From positions 1 to 35,564 of the forward strand of contig JAJKFJ010022810.1 in the NCBI GenBank assembly GCA_027382625.1: DNA of 35,564 nucleotides, read 5' to 3'. Position 1 is the stretch's first letter. Each line of letters starts with the position of its first letter. The notes beneath the pieces were generated by a model. It had not been told where the DNA came from. It saw only the letters and a program-made list of their open reading frames with translations, and ran no database searches. Position numbers and translations under genes: made by a program. Shown one piece after another: positions 21,866-31,599 of this stretch. This stretch comes from Tetmemena sp. SeJ-2015 (lineage: Eukaryota > Ciliophora > Spirotrichea > Sporadotrichida > Oxytrichidae).

Positions 21866-22075
21866 AAAAAAATAATTTAAAAATTAATTTTTAAAGTTGA
21901 AATTTAATAAATATCTTATTAAAATTTCATACTATAAATAAGTCAAACTATCTGTTTTTCTTATTCTCCTTGCAGTTTTATTGATGGGCTTTTAAGTTTA
22001 AATTTTAAATTATCATTATTTTATTTTAATATCTTTTTCCTTAGGCCTAAATTACTTTTAAAAAATTCATATTAT

Positions 22076-22447
22076 TCACACTGTAATAGAAAACTTTTTT
22101 TTAAAACGATTTATTTTAGAAAAACTTTAGATCTCTTAAGTAATAGCATTTATTCTTTAAACAATCAGCTTCTTATTATGAAACATCGCTGAGTTATGAC
22201 ATAAAATAGTAAACTTAATTATATATAAACCCATAAAGTATATAAAACCCCAATTACCCAAGGTGAGTGAATGAGTTAAGGTATGAGAAATGTGCAGATT
22301 TAATTACATGTGAAAATGATCAATAGAGTCGTTTGACCTGATCCCTCTATCCAAGCCAGATCTGAAAAATGGCGAGCTCCACTCTGATGGAACCATTGAT
22401 CCCTATCTTATCTCATATGTTTACTCTGCTTTCTCGCTCTTCGCCAT
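22076..22447 (-). CDS. Unidentified coding piece with probable start codon
   Basis: ATG at 22445-22447 begins MAKSEKAEQTYEIRQGSM, continuing VPSEWSSPFFRSGLDRGIRS and NDSIDHFHM; the frame stays open to TGA at 22076-22078. The first about 60 codons are GC-richer and protein-like, and beyond about 22270 the composition drops to that of AT-rich spacer, so a piece boundary is likely there. The frame is also open upstream of the ATG to a TGA near the TBE end at 22495. It may be the N-terminal piece of the gene at 21622-21865. Confidence 0.5.
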
Positions 22448-22494
22448 CGCCAATTGCTGTTTAGCTCTCACTTTCTATTTTCAGGTCCCGCAGT

Positions 22495-22575
22495 CAAAAC
22501 CCCAAAACCCCATAATATGATAAGAAAGTGATAATAAGTTGTGTATAATTAATTTCTTTATTAATACTTATAATC
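22495..22575. repeat. TBE copy 3, left terminal inverted repeat
   Basis: It begins with two telomere-like units and is complementary over about 78 bases to 28700-28778, apart from the missing telomeric unit on the right. The stop codon of the zinc-finger/kinase gene lies at its inner edge. Confidence 0.9.
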
Positions 22576-23808
22576 ATGCTAAATTTTAATCCTAAACAGG
22601 CAATCTAAAGTCTTCTAGGAAGGTGACCTTCACGTCTGTCTCATATTCTCTGAATTTTATACCTTTAAGTGCTTCCTCTATCTCAGATAAATGAGTGTTA
22701 GGTTTCATAGGTTCCCTTGTTTATTACTTTGTTTACTAATTTTTTAAAAAAGGTTCTGATACCTTGTCTATCTTACAATGTCTTGTTGCGAATTATATTG
22801 CATATCTTCACTTTCACACTAGTAGTATTCCTCTGGTTTCATATCGCATTCAAGTATGATTGCAATATAGACCAAATGTTCCCACTGCACTGACCGTTGA
22901 GCCAAGCCCTGTCTCTATGGGAAGTAGCCTGCATTTCCTTGCACCGATGCTTCCTCAATGTTTTCTTTCTTACAACTCTGTTGAAGTCTATGACAGTTGC
23001 TCTAAAGGGTTCAAGTTTAACATGATGTTCTCTTGTTTGAGATCTCTGTGCCCCGAATTTCCAACTCATGCAACTCCATCACTCCTCTAACGAGGTCAGT
23101 GAGAATAGCAGTAAGTAACTATTTTGTTGCGCTCGTGCTGAGAAATTCTCTTAGTTGATCTCCCATTTAGGAAGGCGAATGGCGATGTAATCATGATCGA
23201 TAAGAAACCAGCAAGATGAAGAAGTACTAGGCTCAAGCTTTTGTCCCTCGCTTCTCTAAACCCACTGTCGGGTTCGTTCGCGAACTCAAGCCTCTCTCTT
23301 CCTTCTTTACAAGGTATTCGTAAGGGAAGATTTTGGTAAGCTACTCTTCTTGTATGATAGTGTCTCTTCGCTTCGCATCAGCAAGGTGGAGGTAATTTTG
23401 AACACACTCCTCCAAAGTTACAACTCTAAAGCATGGAGTCTTACTTTGAGCTAGCTGAAACTTTACTGACACCATACATAAGGTTGATTCATGAATCAAT
23501 TTCTCTTCTTCTCCTCTTGCTTCCTCTTTAGTTGAACCTTGTCAAGGTATCGTGTTTGCCTCTTAGCGGGCACCATTTTTAAAGTTTCTTTATCCTCAAT
23601 TACGAACTCAGCCATGTGCTTCTTCTCCATGTGTTTCTTGAGGAAAGCAGAGTGAGAGAATGTCTGCTCACAAGTTGAGCAAGGATAGCGACCGTCCACT
23701 TTCTAATGCTTCATATAGATCTTATAGTTGATTTATACGATTATTGAGGAGAATGAATAACTTAAATACAAGATGGCTGACTTACCTATTTCTGATCAGA
23801 AGGACCCC

Positions 23809-23861
23809 AAACTGCTGCATGTGGTAAAAGGCCTAGTAGTAGTAGTAGTAGTAGTAGTAGT

Positions 23862-23904
<43 letters not shown>

Positions 23905-23927
23905 CCCTGTGCCACATCAAGCAGTTT
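23809..23927. repeat. (TAG)n microsatellite inside a hairpin
   Basis: TAG repeats run from 23834 to 23904 with one interruption (TGTAG). The tract is flanked by a 16-base inverted repeat with two mismatches: AAACTGCTGCATGTGG at 23809 and CCACATCAAGCAGTTT at 23912. In the ciliate code TAG is Gln, so the run would not stop translation. Confidence 0.8.
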
Positions 23928-24007
23928 GAGCCCCTTTCCTATTAATTAATAAAGCGATTTGATTGGCTGGAAGCTTAATAGTCTTAATTTAATTAATCAC
24001 AGCCACT

Positions 24008-24526
24008 ATGGCCGCGCCTCAGCCGAAGCACTCCAGTCCCCCGGGCCTCATGATGACCCCAGTGAAGTGCCAATCAGAGCTTGACTAGCCGACCACCCAA
24101 GTTGAGGGTGACCTCCACCAATGCCCACTCACCGATACAGCCTATAGACAACATGAGATCAAGTCAAGCTTACCTCCAAAGGACCAAGATATGCCGATCC
24201 GAAGCTTGAAAGCTAGCCAACCTCCGGGATATCGACGCTTCGCTGACCTCCCCACACTGGGGGCTCGGAGTAATCTGAAGCATTCTGCAGTGGCTAGTCC
24301 CAGACAACATTCAGAGCGACACCTGCTATAGGGCCTGCCCGAGGTTCACCCTATCGCAAGTCTCGGTTCAGCCATACGCCCCAGGCTCCTCCTAGATGGC
24401 GACTTGAACTACCCAGCGCTACATGTTATATCCAGGCCCTCCTATGCCCTCACTTCCAAGCTTGGCAAGGTCCCAGACCTCGTGGAGATCCTCAATATCA
24501 CCCAGATAGTGGACTGTAGCCCGTGA
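24008..24526 (+). CDS. Unidentified ORF of the nested transposon, 172 codons
   Basis: ATG at 24008 and TGA at 24524-24526, with two internal TAG codons as Gln. It begins MAAPQPKHSSPPGLMMTPVK, is proline-rich, and ends LLLDGDLNYPALHV and KVPDLVEILNITQIVDCSP. GC-rich DNA and the single start-to-stop frame favour coding. I do not recognise the family; the DLNYP...PDLVEIL spacing faintly recalls the endonuclease domain of LINE elements, but that is weak. Confidence 0.4.
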
Positions 24527-24607
24527 CTCTTGAGCAGGGCCTCATTGATCTCTCAGTATAAATAGTGGGGCTCATCGAGAGGCAGGCTGGGATGGTCGAG
24601 TCCTTGA

Positions 24608-25096
24608 TAGCATCTGTGGTTCACTCTCAGGCATAGCTCTAGCCGCGTAACCTCCTCCTTCCGCACCTTTGCTGAGGATTAGCAGGATGATACTTGGGCC
24701 CCGATGCAGCACCCGATGGACTCGCTCTATTTGCTACACATCGTTGGGGCCTTCGTCGGCCCCGTGGACAACTCAGAAGGGCAGCCAGATGGAGGGAAGC
24801 AGTCGGCCGCAGGCAAGCAGCCTCGACAGCGGGTAAAAGGGTGGCCCGTTTTGGGGTAGCAACTCCCAGATGGCCGATCGAGAATTAAGACATGAGAGCA
24901 ATGGACAACAAGGCCTTGGGAAGATTGTGATCGCTTAGATGACAGCAGTGAGATCGAAGAGGCACAAGCTAAAGAAGAGAGTATCAAGCACCCTCTGCTC
25001 AGGAACAAGGCCGGCCACCCGCAGGCATTCCAGATAGTGATCCTCGAGAAGTACGCGAAGGAGATTGAGGAGGCGAGGCAAATGCTCGGAGATTAG
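24608..25096 (+). pseudogene. Unidentified ORF of the nested transposon with an in-frame TGA
   Basis: The frame is open from 24608, interrupted by one TGA at 24893-24895 and open again beyond. Flanking residues are RSRIKT and EQWTTRPWEDCDRLDD, then an acidic helical stretch SEIEEAQAKEESIKHP and LEKYAKEIEEARQMLG. The TGA sits where a Trp codon (TGG) would fit, so it may be a single-base nonsense change. Beyond about 25096 this frame lies antisense to the transposase-like frame. Function unknown. Confidence 0.35.
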
Positions 25097-25141
25097 CCTC
25101 TGGTGGTCTTAGGGCTGAACTTCAATGGCAGCACCTTCACA

Positions 25142-25855
25142 TTACGCAGCGCTATCGCCAGGCTCATGATCAAGGGTGCGCGTACCAATGTGCGCCTCGC
25201 GGCTGGCGAACATCCACCGTGTGATGGTCTTGGCAAACTCCTGCTGCCTCTCTTGGAGGTCCCGCGGCCGCTCGCCCTTGCGTATGTATGCGTAGCTGCC
25301 AACGCGGAAGTAAACCTCGTTCCGATGGAAGAGCTTGGCCAACGTGGCTGGGCAGCTCCTGGGTGCACCGAATCGCACCATGTAGTAGTCTATGCGCTAT
25401 CTGATCATGTGGGCCGTCTCGAGTAAGTGCTTGGCATTGGTGATGAGCGCCTCGATCTCACTGGGGATCTTCCGCGCGCCTCTGCAGTTGGACCTCCTCG
25501 ATTCATATACGAAGTCGTTGCGGCGCCACCTCTAGACGATCATCGCCACAGTGCTGGCCTTGATGCCGGTGATTTTGGCCACTTGGGTGTAGCTGAGTTG
25601 GATGCTATGGTCATGGCAGAGGGTCCCGTAGCGCAGCATGATGGCAAGCAACTGCTGGTCGGTGGTGTGCGTGGCCCTGATTCGCAGCTTCGGTGGACTC
25701 TACATCTTTTGCTGTGTGATAGGACTCGGACTGCCCATGCTAATCAGATAGGGTATGAGGTCTTGGTCCGGTATGTGACGTGCAGGTCCCGCGATGTAGT
25801 TGAAGTGATCGCGATCTTCGAGGAACTCGGCCAGCTTCCGCTTGCGTTTCGGCTG
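25142..25855 (-). CDS. Tc1/mariner-like transposase, DNA-binding half only
   Basis: Open minus-strand frame; first in-frame Met at 25736-25738. A helix-turn-helix is clear (LSYTQVAKITGIKASTVAMI followed by VQRWRRNDF), then a second helical region (ETAHMIRQRIDYYMVRFGAP, PATLAKLFHRNEVYFRVG) and a linker (YAYIRKGERPRDLQERQQEF). This order matches the N-terminal half of Tc1/mariner and IS630-type transposases. The DDE catalytic domain that should follow is not recognisable in any frame; the frame stays open but reads unlike it. The element is therefore either decayed or has lost that half. Confidence 0.6.
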
Positions 25856-26671
25856 TCATCAGTGGCGTCCATTAGTACGAGTGATGTGCGCCTCACGATT
25901 AATTTATTAGTGGAAATGATTTACCCTTCAATGCGTCGATAAATCAACTATTAGGTTTGTCTGAGTGGACTTCCTTGATGTGCCGCTTGAGGCTCTGAGG
26001 ATATTCGAACTGTCGTTGACATTACTCGCATTCAAAAAGTTTCTTCTCCTCATTGATCTCTGGGCAGCAACAAGGAGCATCAGGTGCGATAGTTTAAACG
26101 CCCACCGACTTCTCAACTCTTGGCTTGACAATTTAAGCACAGAGATCTCTTGCTCGAGTCAAGTTCAGAGAGCTCCCCCTTGCACTTAGTGCACACAGCA
26201 TCTTGTTTGGTTGCTGTTCCGAAATTAGTTTAGCTTGTGTTTGCTAAGGTTGTCTTTTTTCTTAGCTAGGTTGGTTGCCTTTCTTAAATTCAAATTTTAA
26301 ATTATGAAGAGCCCGCCACTTATTATTATGTATGCTGTTGCCTAGGTGCAGAGCACTAACGAGAACATCAGAGTGCAAAATATGCCGTCAGTTATTGATT
26401 TTCTTTATCTTTCTTATTTATTATTGATAGCTCCATATTTATCTCTTATTCTGCTTGATTTTGCTACGAATTAAGTTCAAAACGCAGTTAGAGTGTTTAC
26501 AAATTCCGTTGGCAACCATGTTAGTAATGTCGACGTCACGAAAGGCTTAAAAATAGCTGCTCAATTTCATTGCAACGCGATTGAACTGCTAATTAAATTT
26601 GCAGCAACTTTAGTATTGCTATAATTAAGTTTTAAGCATATTATTAGTATTAATTTAATGGAGCCACCACA

Positions 26672-26680
26672 TATAAAAAG
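26672..26680 (+). promoter_or_regulatory. TATA-like box upstream of the TBE 22-kDa gene
   Basis: TATAAAAAG about 175 bases before the ATG at 26853, in the AT-rich region between the divergent zinc-finger/kinase and 22-kDa genes. An equivalent ATATAAAAAAAGG occurs at about 10790 in TBE copy 2. Confidence 0.4.
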
Positions 26681-26852
26681 GAGCCCCATCTTCACAACTT
26701 GCACCTGATTCGCTTAGTTCTCTAGCTCTATCTATTTCAGCTTGTAATCCTATAGGATCTCACTATTAAATAGTAAGACTTTAGCTTCGTTCGGATCTGA
26801 TCAATATAATAACTTTGATTTTAAAATTTAGAACAACGAGTACTCGAGCAAG

Positions 26853-27436
26853 ATGGTGGAGAACTTGAATTTTAAAGCGATTAAGAGTGGAAGCGCAAGA
26901 GTTGAGCAACAGGTTCCGAAGCAAGGAAGACCTCTACAGTACCTCATTTAGCAAGGTAAGAAGCTTTTCATATGAAGTAACAATAATCTTAGTGGTTTGT
27001 CCTTCCGACAATGTATGGAACAAAGATCTCTTCCTCAAAGCAATTCTTGCTGATTGAGAAGAAAGCTCTCAAAACAATCGATGTAAACATGATGGAGATC
27101 CCAAACTATCCTGAGATCTCAGTCACTATATGTATGACATGCGATGGGAGATCCGGAGGTTGCTCTGTTCCTTCCTAACAAGGAACAACTCTCAAACAAG
27201 TTGCCCGAACGAAGGTTCTTCTTTGGCGTCCTTGCTACTGTAAGTGCAGAGACCTCAAAGAGATATTGAAGATGCACACAGGAAGAGATTCTTTAAATAG
27301 AGAGAGAACGACCCAAAGAAGCAAGGAATAGTTATCAGCGACGAATGGTTTGAGCAGCTTCAGAAGTATCCCTACTTCTCTAGTAAGTTTTAGAGTTTAA
27401 CTGTGTAGAGAAACCTGGGACTGGCATCACTTAATG
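26853..27436 (+). pseudogene. TBE '22 kDa' gene, copy 3
   Basis: ATG at 26853 begins MVENLNFKAIKSGSARVEQQ. The reading then moves through three frames: KQFLLIEKKALKTIDVNMM and IPNYPEISVTICMTCDG; DPEVALFLPNKEQLSNKLP and RRFFFGVLATV; then IEDAHRKRFFKQRENDPKKQ and IVISDEWFEQLQKYPYFS. The stop is TGA at about 27434 if the last frame shift is as I read it. Total length about 190 codons fits the known 22-kDa TBE1 protein. Breaks near 26950, 27150 and 27260 may be real or error. Its end overlaps that of the convergent transposase by about 10 bases. Confidence 0.65.
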
Positions 27437-28649
27437 AAAGGAGAGAGCAAAGTTTCAGAGCAGGAAGCAAAATACAAGCATCGAGTGAGCAAGCGTCTAT
27501 CACTATACAAACTTAGGGACGACGAGATGCACATAGATGCGGGAGCAGGTTGAAGATGAGGAAGTAGGTCCATCTGGCCCAAACAGAAGAGAGAAAGGAA
27601 CCTCTTAAGAATCCCTTCTTTCCCCGATAAGCAAAAGTGACTTAAATTCAGCATTAAGTTAAGCTTAAATGCTTTTCCTAAATATTCACTCTACCTTATC
27701 TCGCACATAACTTTGTCTTCTCTTCTTCCACTCTCTTACAAAATACTCACTATTAAATCCTCTGTATCGATAGCTTAATCATGCATCAAGTGATAGAGCA
27801 GCAGCTTCTTAAGTGTCCCTTAACTAAGTTTCCCGTAAAAATCAATGCCGTTGAACTCTGGCGAGTATGGAACATTAAAACAGGGGTGATGTTCAACTCA
27901 GCGTATGCCTTCTTCACTTCCTTTGTCTTGTGTACGCTGAGGTTGTCAACGGTAGAACGATCTCACCGTCTGTGATCTTCTCTCTGAGCTTCTTAAGGAA
28001 CGCAACATACTGCCTCGCTTGATAGAGCGAGGATGAAGGACATAAGCTTCTAAGCCTGGGGTCTTCGCTGATTCCTGCAAGTAACGCACTTGTAGTTATA
28101 TTTTCTTTCTATCGTAAACTTCTATGTTATCGTGCTTTTTGTACCAAAATCTTCTTCATGAAGGTGTTGTGTGTGAACACAGCTTTTGAGCACATACAAA
28201 CTTCACGCTATCCCCCTCACACCTGCAGCTAGTCGTAAATATATTTCAGATTATTATAATAAAAAAGGCTTAGTGAAGTCAAAAACGCGCTTCACTCGAT
28301 TCACCCGTTTTGTACGTTATGCCATTTCAACGGAAGATGTTGCTACAGTCTAAAGGAGAGATCTTGAGATAAGGAAACTATCTATGGAAGATTTCGCGCG
28401 CTACTCCAAAATGAAGTGCGCTTAGTGGCGAAAAGTTTGAGGATCAATCAAAAAAATTGATGTGCACATCTTGAAAATTAGAAGTGCGATGAGGAACAGC
28501 TACAACTCCTAACTTTCTCATCTGCAAAGCAACTTTTAAATGCGAGAGTATAGTGCGCCTGGCACTTTTCAAAAATTTTTACGATGGAGTTGATGTGAGA
28601 ACTGGCATTACTTTTGATAAGGGTGACTACATCCATACCTTAGAGTCAA
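27427..28649 (-). pseudogene. TBE DDE transposase ('42 kDa') gene, copy 3
   Basis: Minus strand. A possible start is MDVVTLIKSNASSHINSIV near 28649. The N-terminal part (VPHRTSNFQDVHINF) precedes the catalytic core. The first acidic site is damaged (SKAVFTHNTF where family context suggests DEAVFT). The second is clear: VDNLSVHKTKEVKKAY at about 27930. It is followed by NVPYSPEFNGIDFYG about 35 residues later, the DDE signature of the Tc1/mariner/IS630 superfamily but with Asp (GAT) at the third position. It then reads KLSQGTLKKLLLYHL to TGA at 27427-27429. Frameshifts near 27950, 28190 and 28440. Converges with the 22-kDa gene. Confidence 0.8.
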
Positions 28650-28699
28650 AATGAAACTGAGATAGAATGGTAGTATATTTTTGAGTAATTTCGGTTTGA

Positions 28700-28778
28700 C
28701 TCGCATGATTATAATATTAATAAAGAAATTAATTATACAAAACTTATTTTCACTTTCTTATCATATTATGGGGTTTTG
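28700..28778. repeat. TBE copy 3, right terminal inverted repeat
   Basis: Complementary to the left end over about 70 bases, finishing with only GGGGTTTTG instead of two telomeric units. Confidence 0.9.
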
Positions 28779-28779
28779 A

Positions 28780-29450
28780 TTACAATTGAATTTATTTATT
28801 AATTTTAAATTTATGATTACTTATTTCTAAGAATAAATTAAAATTATAACTGATATTTTATTAGAAATAGAATTAAAAAATAATTAAGATAGGATAATAA
28901 AGTGTCAGTTGAAGCTTCTAAGATTTTCACAATTTTGAAGTCATTCAATTATGATTTCTAATAAATATTTTCCTTTCAACTCTTATTTAGGAATTCTCAA
29001 TAAAGAGTTATAGGAGACGCAAGTTTTTAAACTAAAATTAAGAAGATTAATATTAGTATGCGAATCATTACTCGCTAAAAGATGCTATAGAAAAAAATAT
29101 AAAAGAGACTCATTTTATTTTATATACACTATCTAATAGGCTGTAATTTATGAGAGAGTGCAAATATCTTTTCTTTCAAGTTCTGTTTAATATTTTAACC
29201 CATTTTCAATTTTTATTATAATCTTACTTTTAATCAAACTATTTAATACACATATAGAAACATAGGAAAGTTTACATTTAATCCCTATTTATTAAATATT
29301 TAGAATAAATGAATGATTAATAAAATAAATAAAATAGACTATAATTTTAATAAAATGAAATGAAAGTTGAAGGTGAATGAAGTTCACAACACACTGAAAG
29401 AATTTCTTATAAAGTCTCATTTTGCTTATATTTAATTTCTGAATTAAAAA
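28780..29450. other. AT-rich region without supported gene
   Basis: No coding frame or repeat I can support, except a short GATTA-type tandem repeat beginning at 29453. Confidence 0.3.
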
Positions 29451-29452
29451 AA

Positions 29453-29473
29453 ATTAGATTAGATTAGATTAGC
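29453..29473. repeat. Short tandem repeat (ATTAG)n
   Basis: Four copies of ATTAG immediately upstream of the dispersed repeat at 29480. Confidence 0.7.
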
Positions 29474-29479
29474 AGAATT

Positions 29480-29592
29480 AAGACCCCGCTAGGGTATATA
29501 TACATAATAGGCTTTTATATCACCCACTTAAACACGCTCATAACTAGTGTGGCCGGTCCTAGATGCCACATGTCAACCCATGACGAAAAAAA
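29480..29592 (+). repeat. Dispersed GC-rich repeat, copy R1 (short)
   Basis: Shares CACGCTCATAACT and the flanking ATCAC...GT..CC pattern with R2 (29932). It shares CATGT.A.CCCATG.CG with R3 (34245). It lacks the second half containing GCTCACACTCT. Probably a short interspersed element; no pol III promoter boxes were recognised. Confidence 0.5.
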
Positions 29593-29893
29593 CAACAAAA
29601 AAGAAACAAACATAATTTTAAGATCCTGAGTAAAAAACTTAAATTTTATTGACTTAGGAGTTTAATTATCTTTTTTAAGGATACAGGATTTTTTGAGAAA
29701 GATATAGAATTGTTCCTAATATGTATTTTATGCATTAGATTTCATTGAAAAGACAACAAAATAATGAGATAAATTTCACAATAAAAGAAATATTGTTTAA
29801 TGAAAGGCCCCAATAAAATTCTCATAAAATAAAAGTTATAATTCTTATAAAACAAATGAGACCTTTTATTATTTATTAATAGGAAATCATTGA

Positions 29894-29922
29894 AGAGGTT
29901 TAAGAGGTTTAAGAGGTTTAAG
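29894..29922. repeat. Tandem repeat, three copies of AAGAGGTTT
   Basis: A 9-base unit repeated three times just upstream of the dispersed repeat at 29932. Confidence 0.8.
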
Positions 29923-29931
29923 TAGGAATTA

Positions 29932-30175
29932 AAATCCCCTCCGGGCATATAATAACGAAATTTATAGTATCACTTATTCACGCTCATAACTTGAGTTACC
30001 TGTGCCTTTACGCAACGTGAAAGCCCAAGACATTATTTGATAATTGTGACTCATCTTTCTCATTGAAGGAACGAGAGAGAATCCCTAGTGGATTGACAAT
30101 TCAGCAACTCTGTTGGCTCACACTCTGAGATTCCTGGATCTGCCGGCTCAGCACTATGCAAAAATACCATACGCT
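29932..30175 (+). repeat. Dispersed GC-rich repeat, copy R2 (long)
   Basis: The first half matches R1 (CACGCTCATAACT), the second half matches R3: ACTCA, then ACGAGAGAGAATC, then GCTCACACTCT and ATCTG at similar spacing. An 81-base region is alignable to 34328-34410. No protein frame in the ciliate code is conserved between copies. Confidence 0.55.
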
Positions 30176-30249
30176 GTGTGCTGGTCAGGCTAGCTGAGAG
30201 GAAAAAAAACACCAGAGGCCTAAATAGGAACATTATAAAATTCAAATTA

Positions 30250-31580
30250 TATTGTTTTAAAATTTATGAGATTTAATTCCAAACATTTCTGAAGCTTATT
30301 ATTACTCTGATAAATGATTTTCTGTTTAATAAGAGTATTTTACAAAGAGATCTAGATCTTCTTTATTTTATTAGTAGTATTTATTCTACTTCTCTCCCTA
30401 TATTATGAAAGTTCCATTAGTGAAGCACTCCAATAACTTAGAATTTTTAATTTTTTACAATAAAGCATCTTAACTTTCACCATTTACACCTTTATTCTAT
30501 ATAGATAAAAATATATCCTCGCCCAAAATTCTTTAACTAGCTTCTGATCTTTATTCTTTAACTATCTTTTGAAGTTTGATGTAAAATTGAAATAAAATAA
30601 TAAATATGAAATTTTAATCACGAATTCTAATTATGGGATTATCATAAAGATATTGAGTCAAAAAATAATGGATTCATCTAGTAGTAGTGCTTTAACTAAA
30701 TATGAATTATTTCTAATAAGCACAAATATATAAACATTTTCTATATACAGAAATATTTAAAGATTAATATTTTACTATAGAGATATTTTTTATTTACTGA
30801 ATTTAACTGAGGCTTAATAAGTTTTATATTTTGTAAAATATAATATTCAAGAGAGAAATATTACCTTATGATTATAGATGCAGATAAATAGAAGCTAGAA
30901 AATTGAAAATAATAGCTATTTCAGTTAAAAATAAAAGAAGACCTATCAGAAACACTTTCCAAATTCATATGTTAAAAATAATTTAAATATTACAACTCAA
31001 TAGCTTCTGAATTAAGTGAATAATTAAAAGATTTTGAGAACTTTCAATATCTTAAAAATAGAATAGTTAATTTAATTTATTAAATGTATGATAAATATGA
31101 AACCTGTTATTATAAATACTAAATAGATTATTTATAACCTTCAATTACTGTTATTATTCTTAGTTGTTTTTCCAGGATAGTAAATATTAATATTGTATTT
31201 TATAATATAACTCTCAATTTTTAAAGCTAATTTTAACTCCCAACTTGAATTTACTGAGCTAAAATAATATATATTTAAATCCCTTTTTATAAAACATATA
31301 AATGTAATTTTTAAAAAAAATATATGAAAATATTACAAATTAAAAATTCAATCAATTTTTTCATAAAATAAAATATTACCATCATAAATCTTTTGAATAT
31401 AAATATGAATTTGAACTTTTTGTCATAAAAAAGAATAATCATATTCAAATCTCAAATGAAAGAGATCAGACAAGATTATATAGCTCATAATCACTATTAA
31501 ATATGTTTTGCAGAAGACGATTAGGTTGAGTGAAATTGTGAGATATTTAGATATATTTTGATTTGCTTATATAGTATTAA
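30250..31580. other. AT-rich region without supported gene
   Basis: Only chance-like open frames; no repeats noticed. Confidence 0.3.
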
Positions 31581-31599
31581 TATATAACTCTACACACCC

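Larger units (their letters stand above)
23725..25950. mobile_element. GC-rich transposon nested in the TBE zinc-finger/kinase gene
   Basis: A 2226-base insertion interrupts sequence that is continuous in TBE copy 2. The ends are perfect 12-base inverted repeats, TAGTTGATTTAT (23725-23736) and ATAAATCAACTA (25939-25950), with weaker similarity further in. The target TTA is duplicated (23722-23724 and 25951-25953). It is much richer in G+C than the rest of the window. It contains a TAG microsatellite in a hairpin, plus-strand open frames and a minus-strand transposase-like frame with Tc1/mariner-type DNA-binding features. A TA duplication with slightly unequal TIRs is an alternative reading. 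Confidence 0.85.
22574..26230 (-). pseudogene. TBE zinc-finger/kinase ('57 kDa') gene, copy 3, split by an insertion
   Basis: Read on the minus strand from about 26230: a C-x2-C ... C-x2-C segment (VCTKCKGELS ... CLNCQAK), a C2H2 finger (ECEQCQRQFEYPQSLKRH), then the nested element (23725-25950). A second C2H2 finger follows (CSTCEQTFSHSAFLKKHMEK, with VDGRYP near 23699), then a kinase domain. The catalytic loop FRDLKPENIMI and VIDFN (for DFG) are clear in the copy at 34767; here they are broken near 22850-23080. Other frame breaks lie near 23500, 23225 and 26110. The tail ends at TGA 22574-22576. The start codon is unresolved. The protein presumably binds nucleic acid; its role in transposition is not known. 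Confidence 0.8.
22495..28778. mobile_element. TBE transposon, full length (copy 3), carrying a nested 2.2-kb insertion
   Basis: Left end CAAAACCCCAAAACCCC (22495-22511); right end GGGGTTTTG (28770-28778), one telomeric unit shorter. The terminal inverted repeat extends about 78 bases inward. Without the insertion at 23725-25950 the element is about 4.06 kb, matching TBE1. Gene order from the left: zinc-finger/kinase (-), 22-kDa gene (+), transposase (-). Flanking bases (AGT left, ATT right) do not form the usual AAT duplication. All three genes carry frame breaks. Confidence 0.95.

Noticed and set aside
22495..22511. C4A4 repeats as true chromosome telomeres
   Set aside because: They are only one or two units long, internal, and always attached to the same conserved 78-base terminal repeat and transposon genes, so they are TBE ends.
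24694..25008. Standard-code ORFs on both strands in the GC-rich insert
   Set aside because: Different frames from the more protein-like reading in the ciliate code; Arg/Ala/Gly-rich or Ser/Cys/Pro-rich as expected for shadow frames.
25097..25942. Long plus-strand frame in the nested element
   Set aside because: It is antisense to the helix-turn-helix transposase-like frame, which has recognisable motifs; openness follows from high G+C and TGA being the only stop. Kept only as a comment.
29453..29922. CRISPR-like array from the short tandem repeats
   Set aside because: Units are 5 and 9 bases, directly adjacent without spacers, in a eukaryotic genome.
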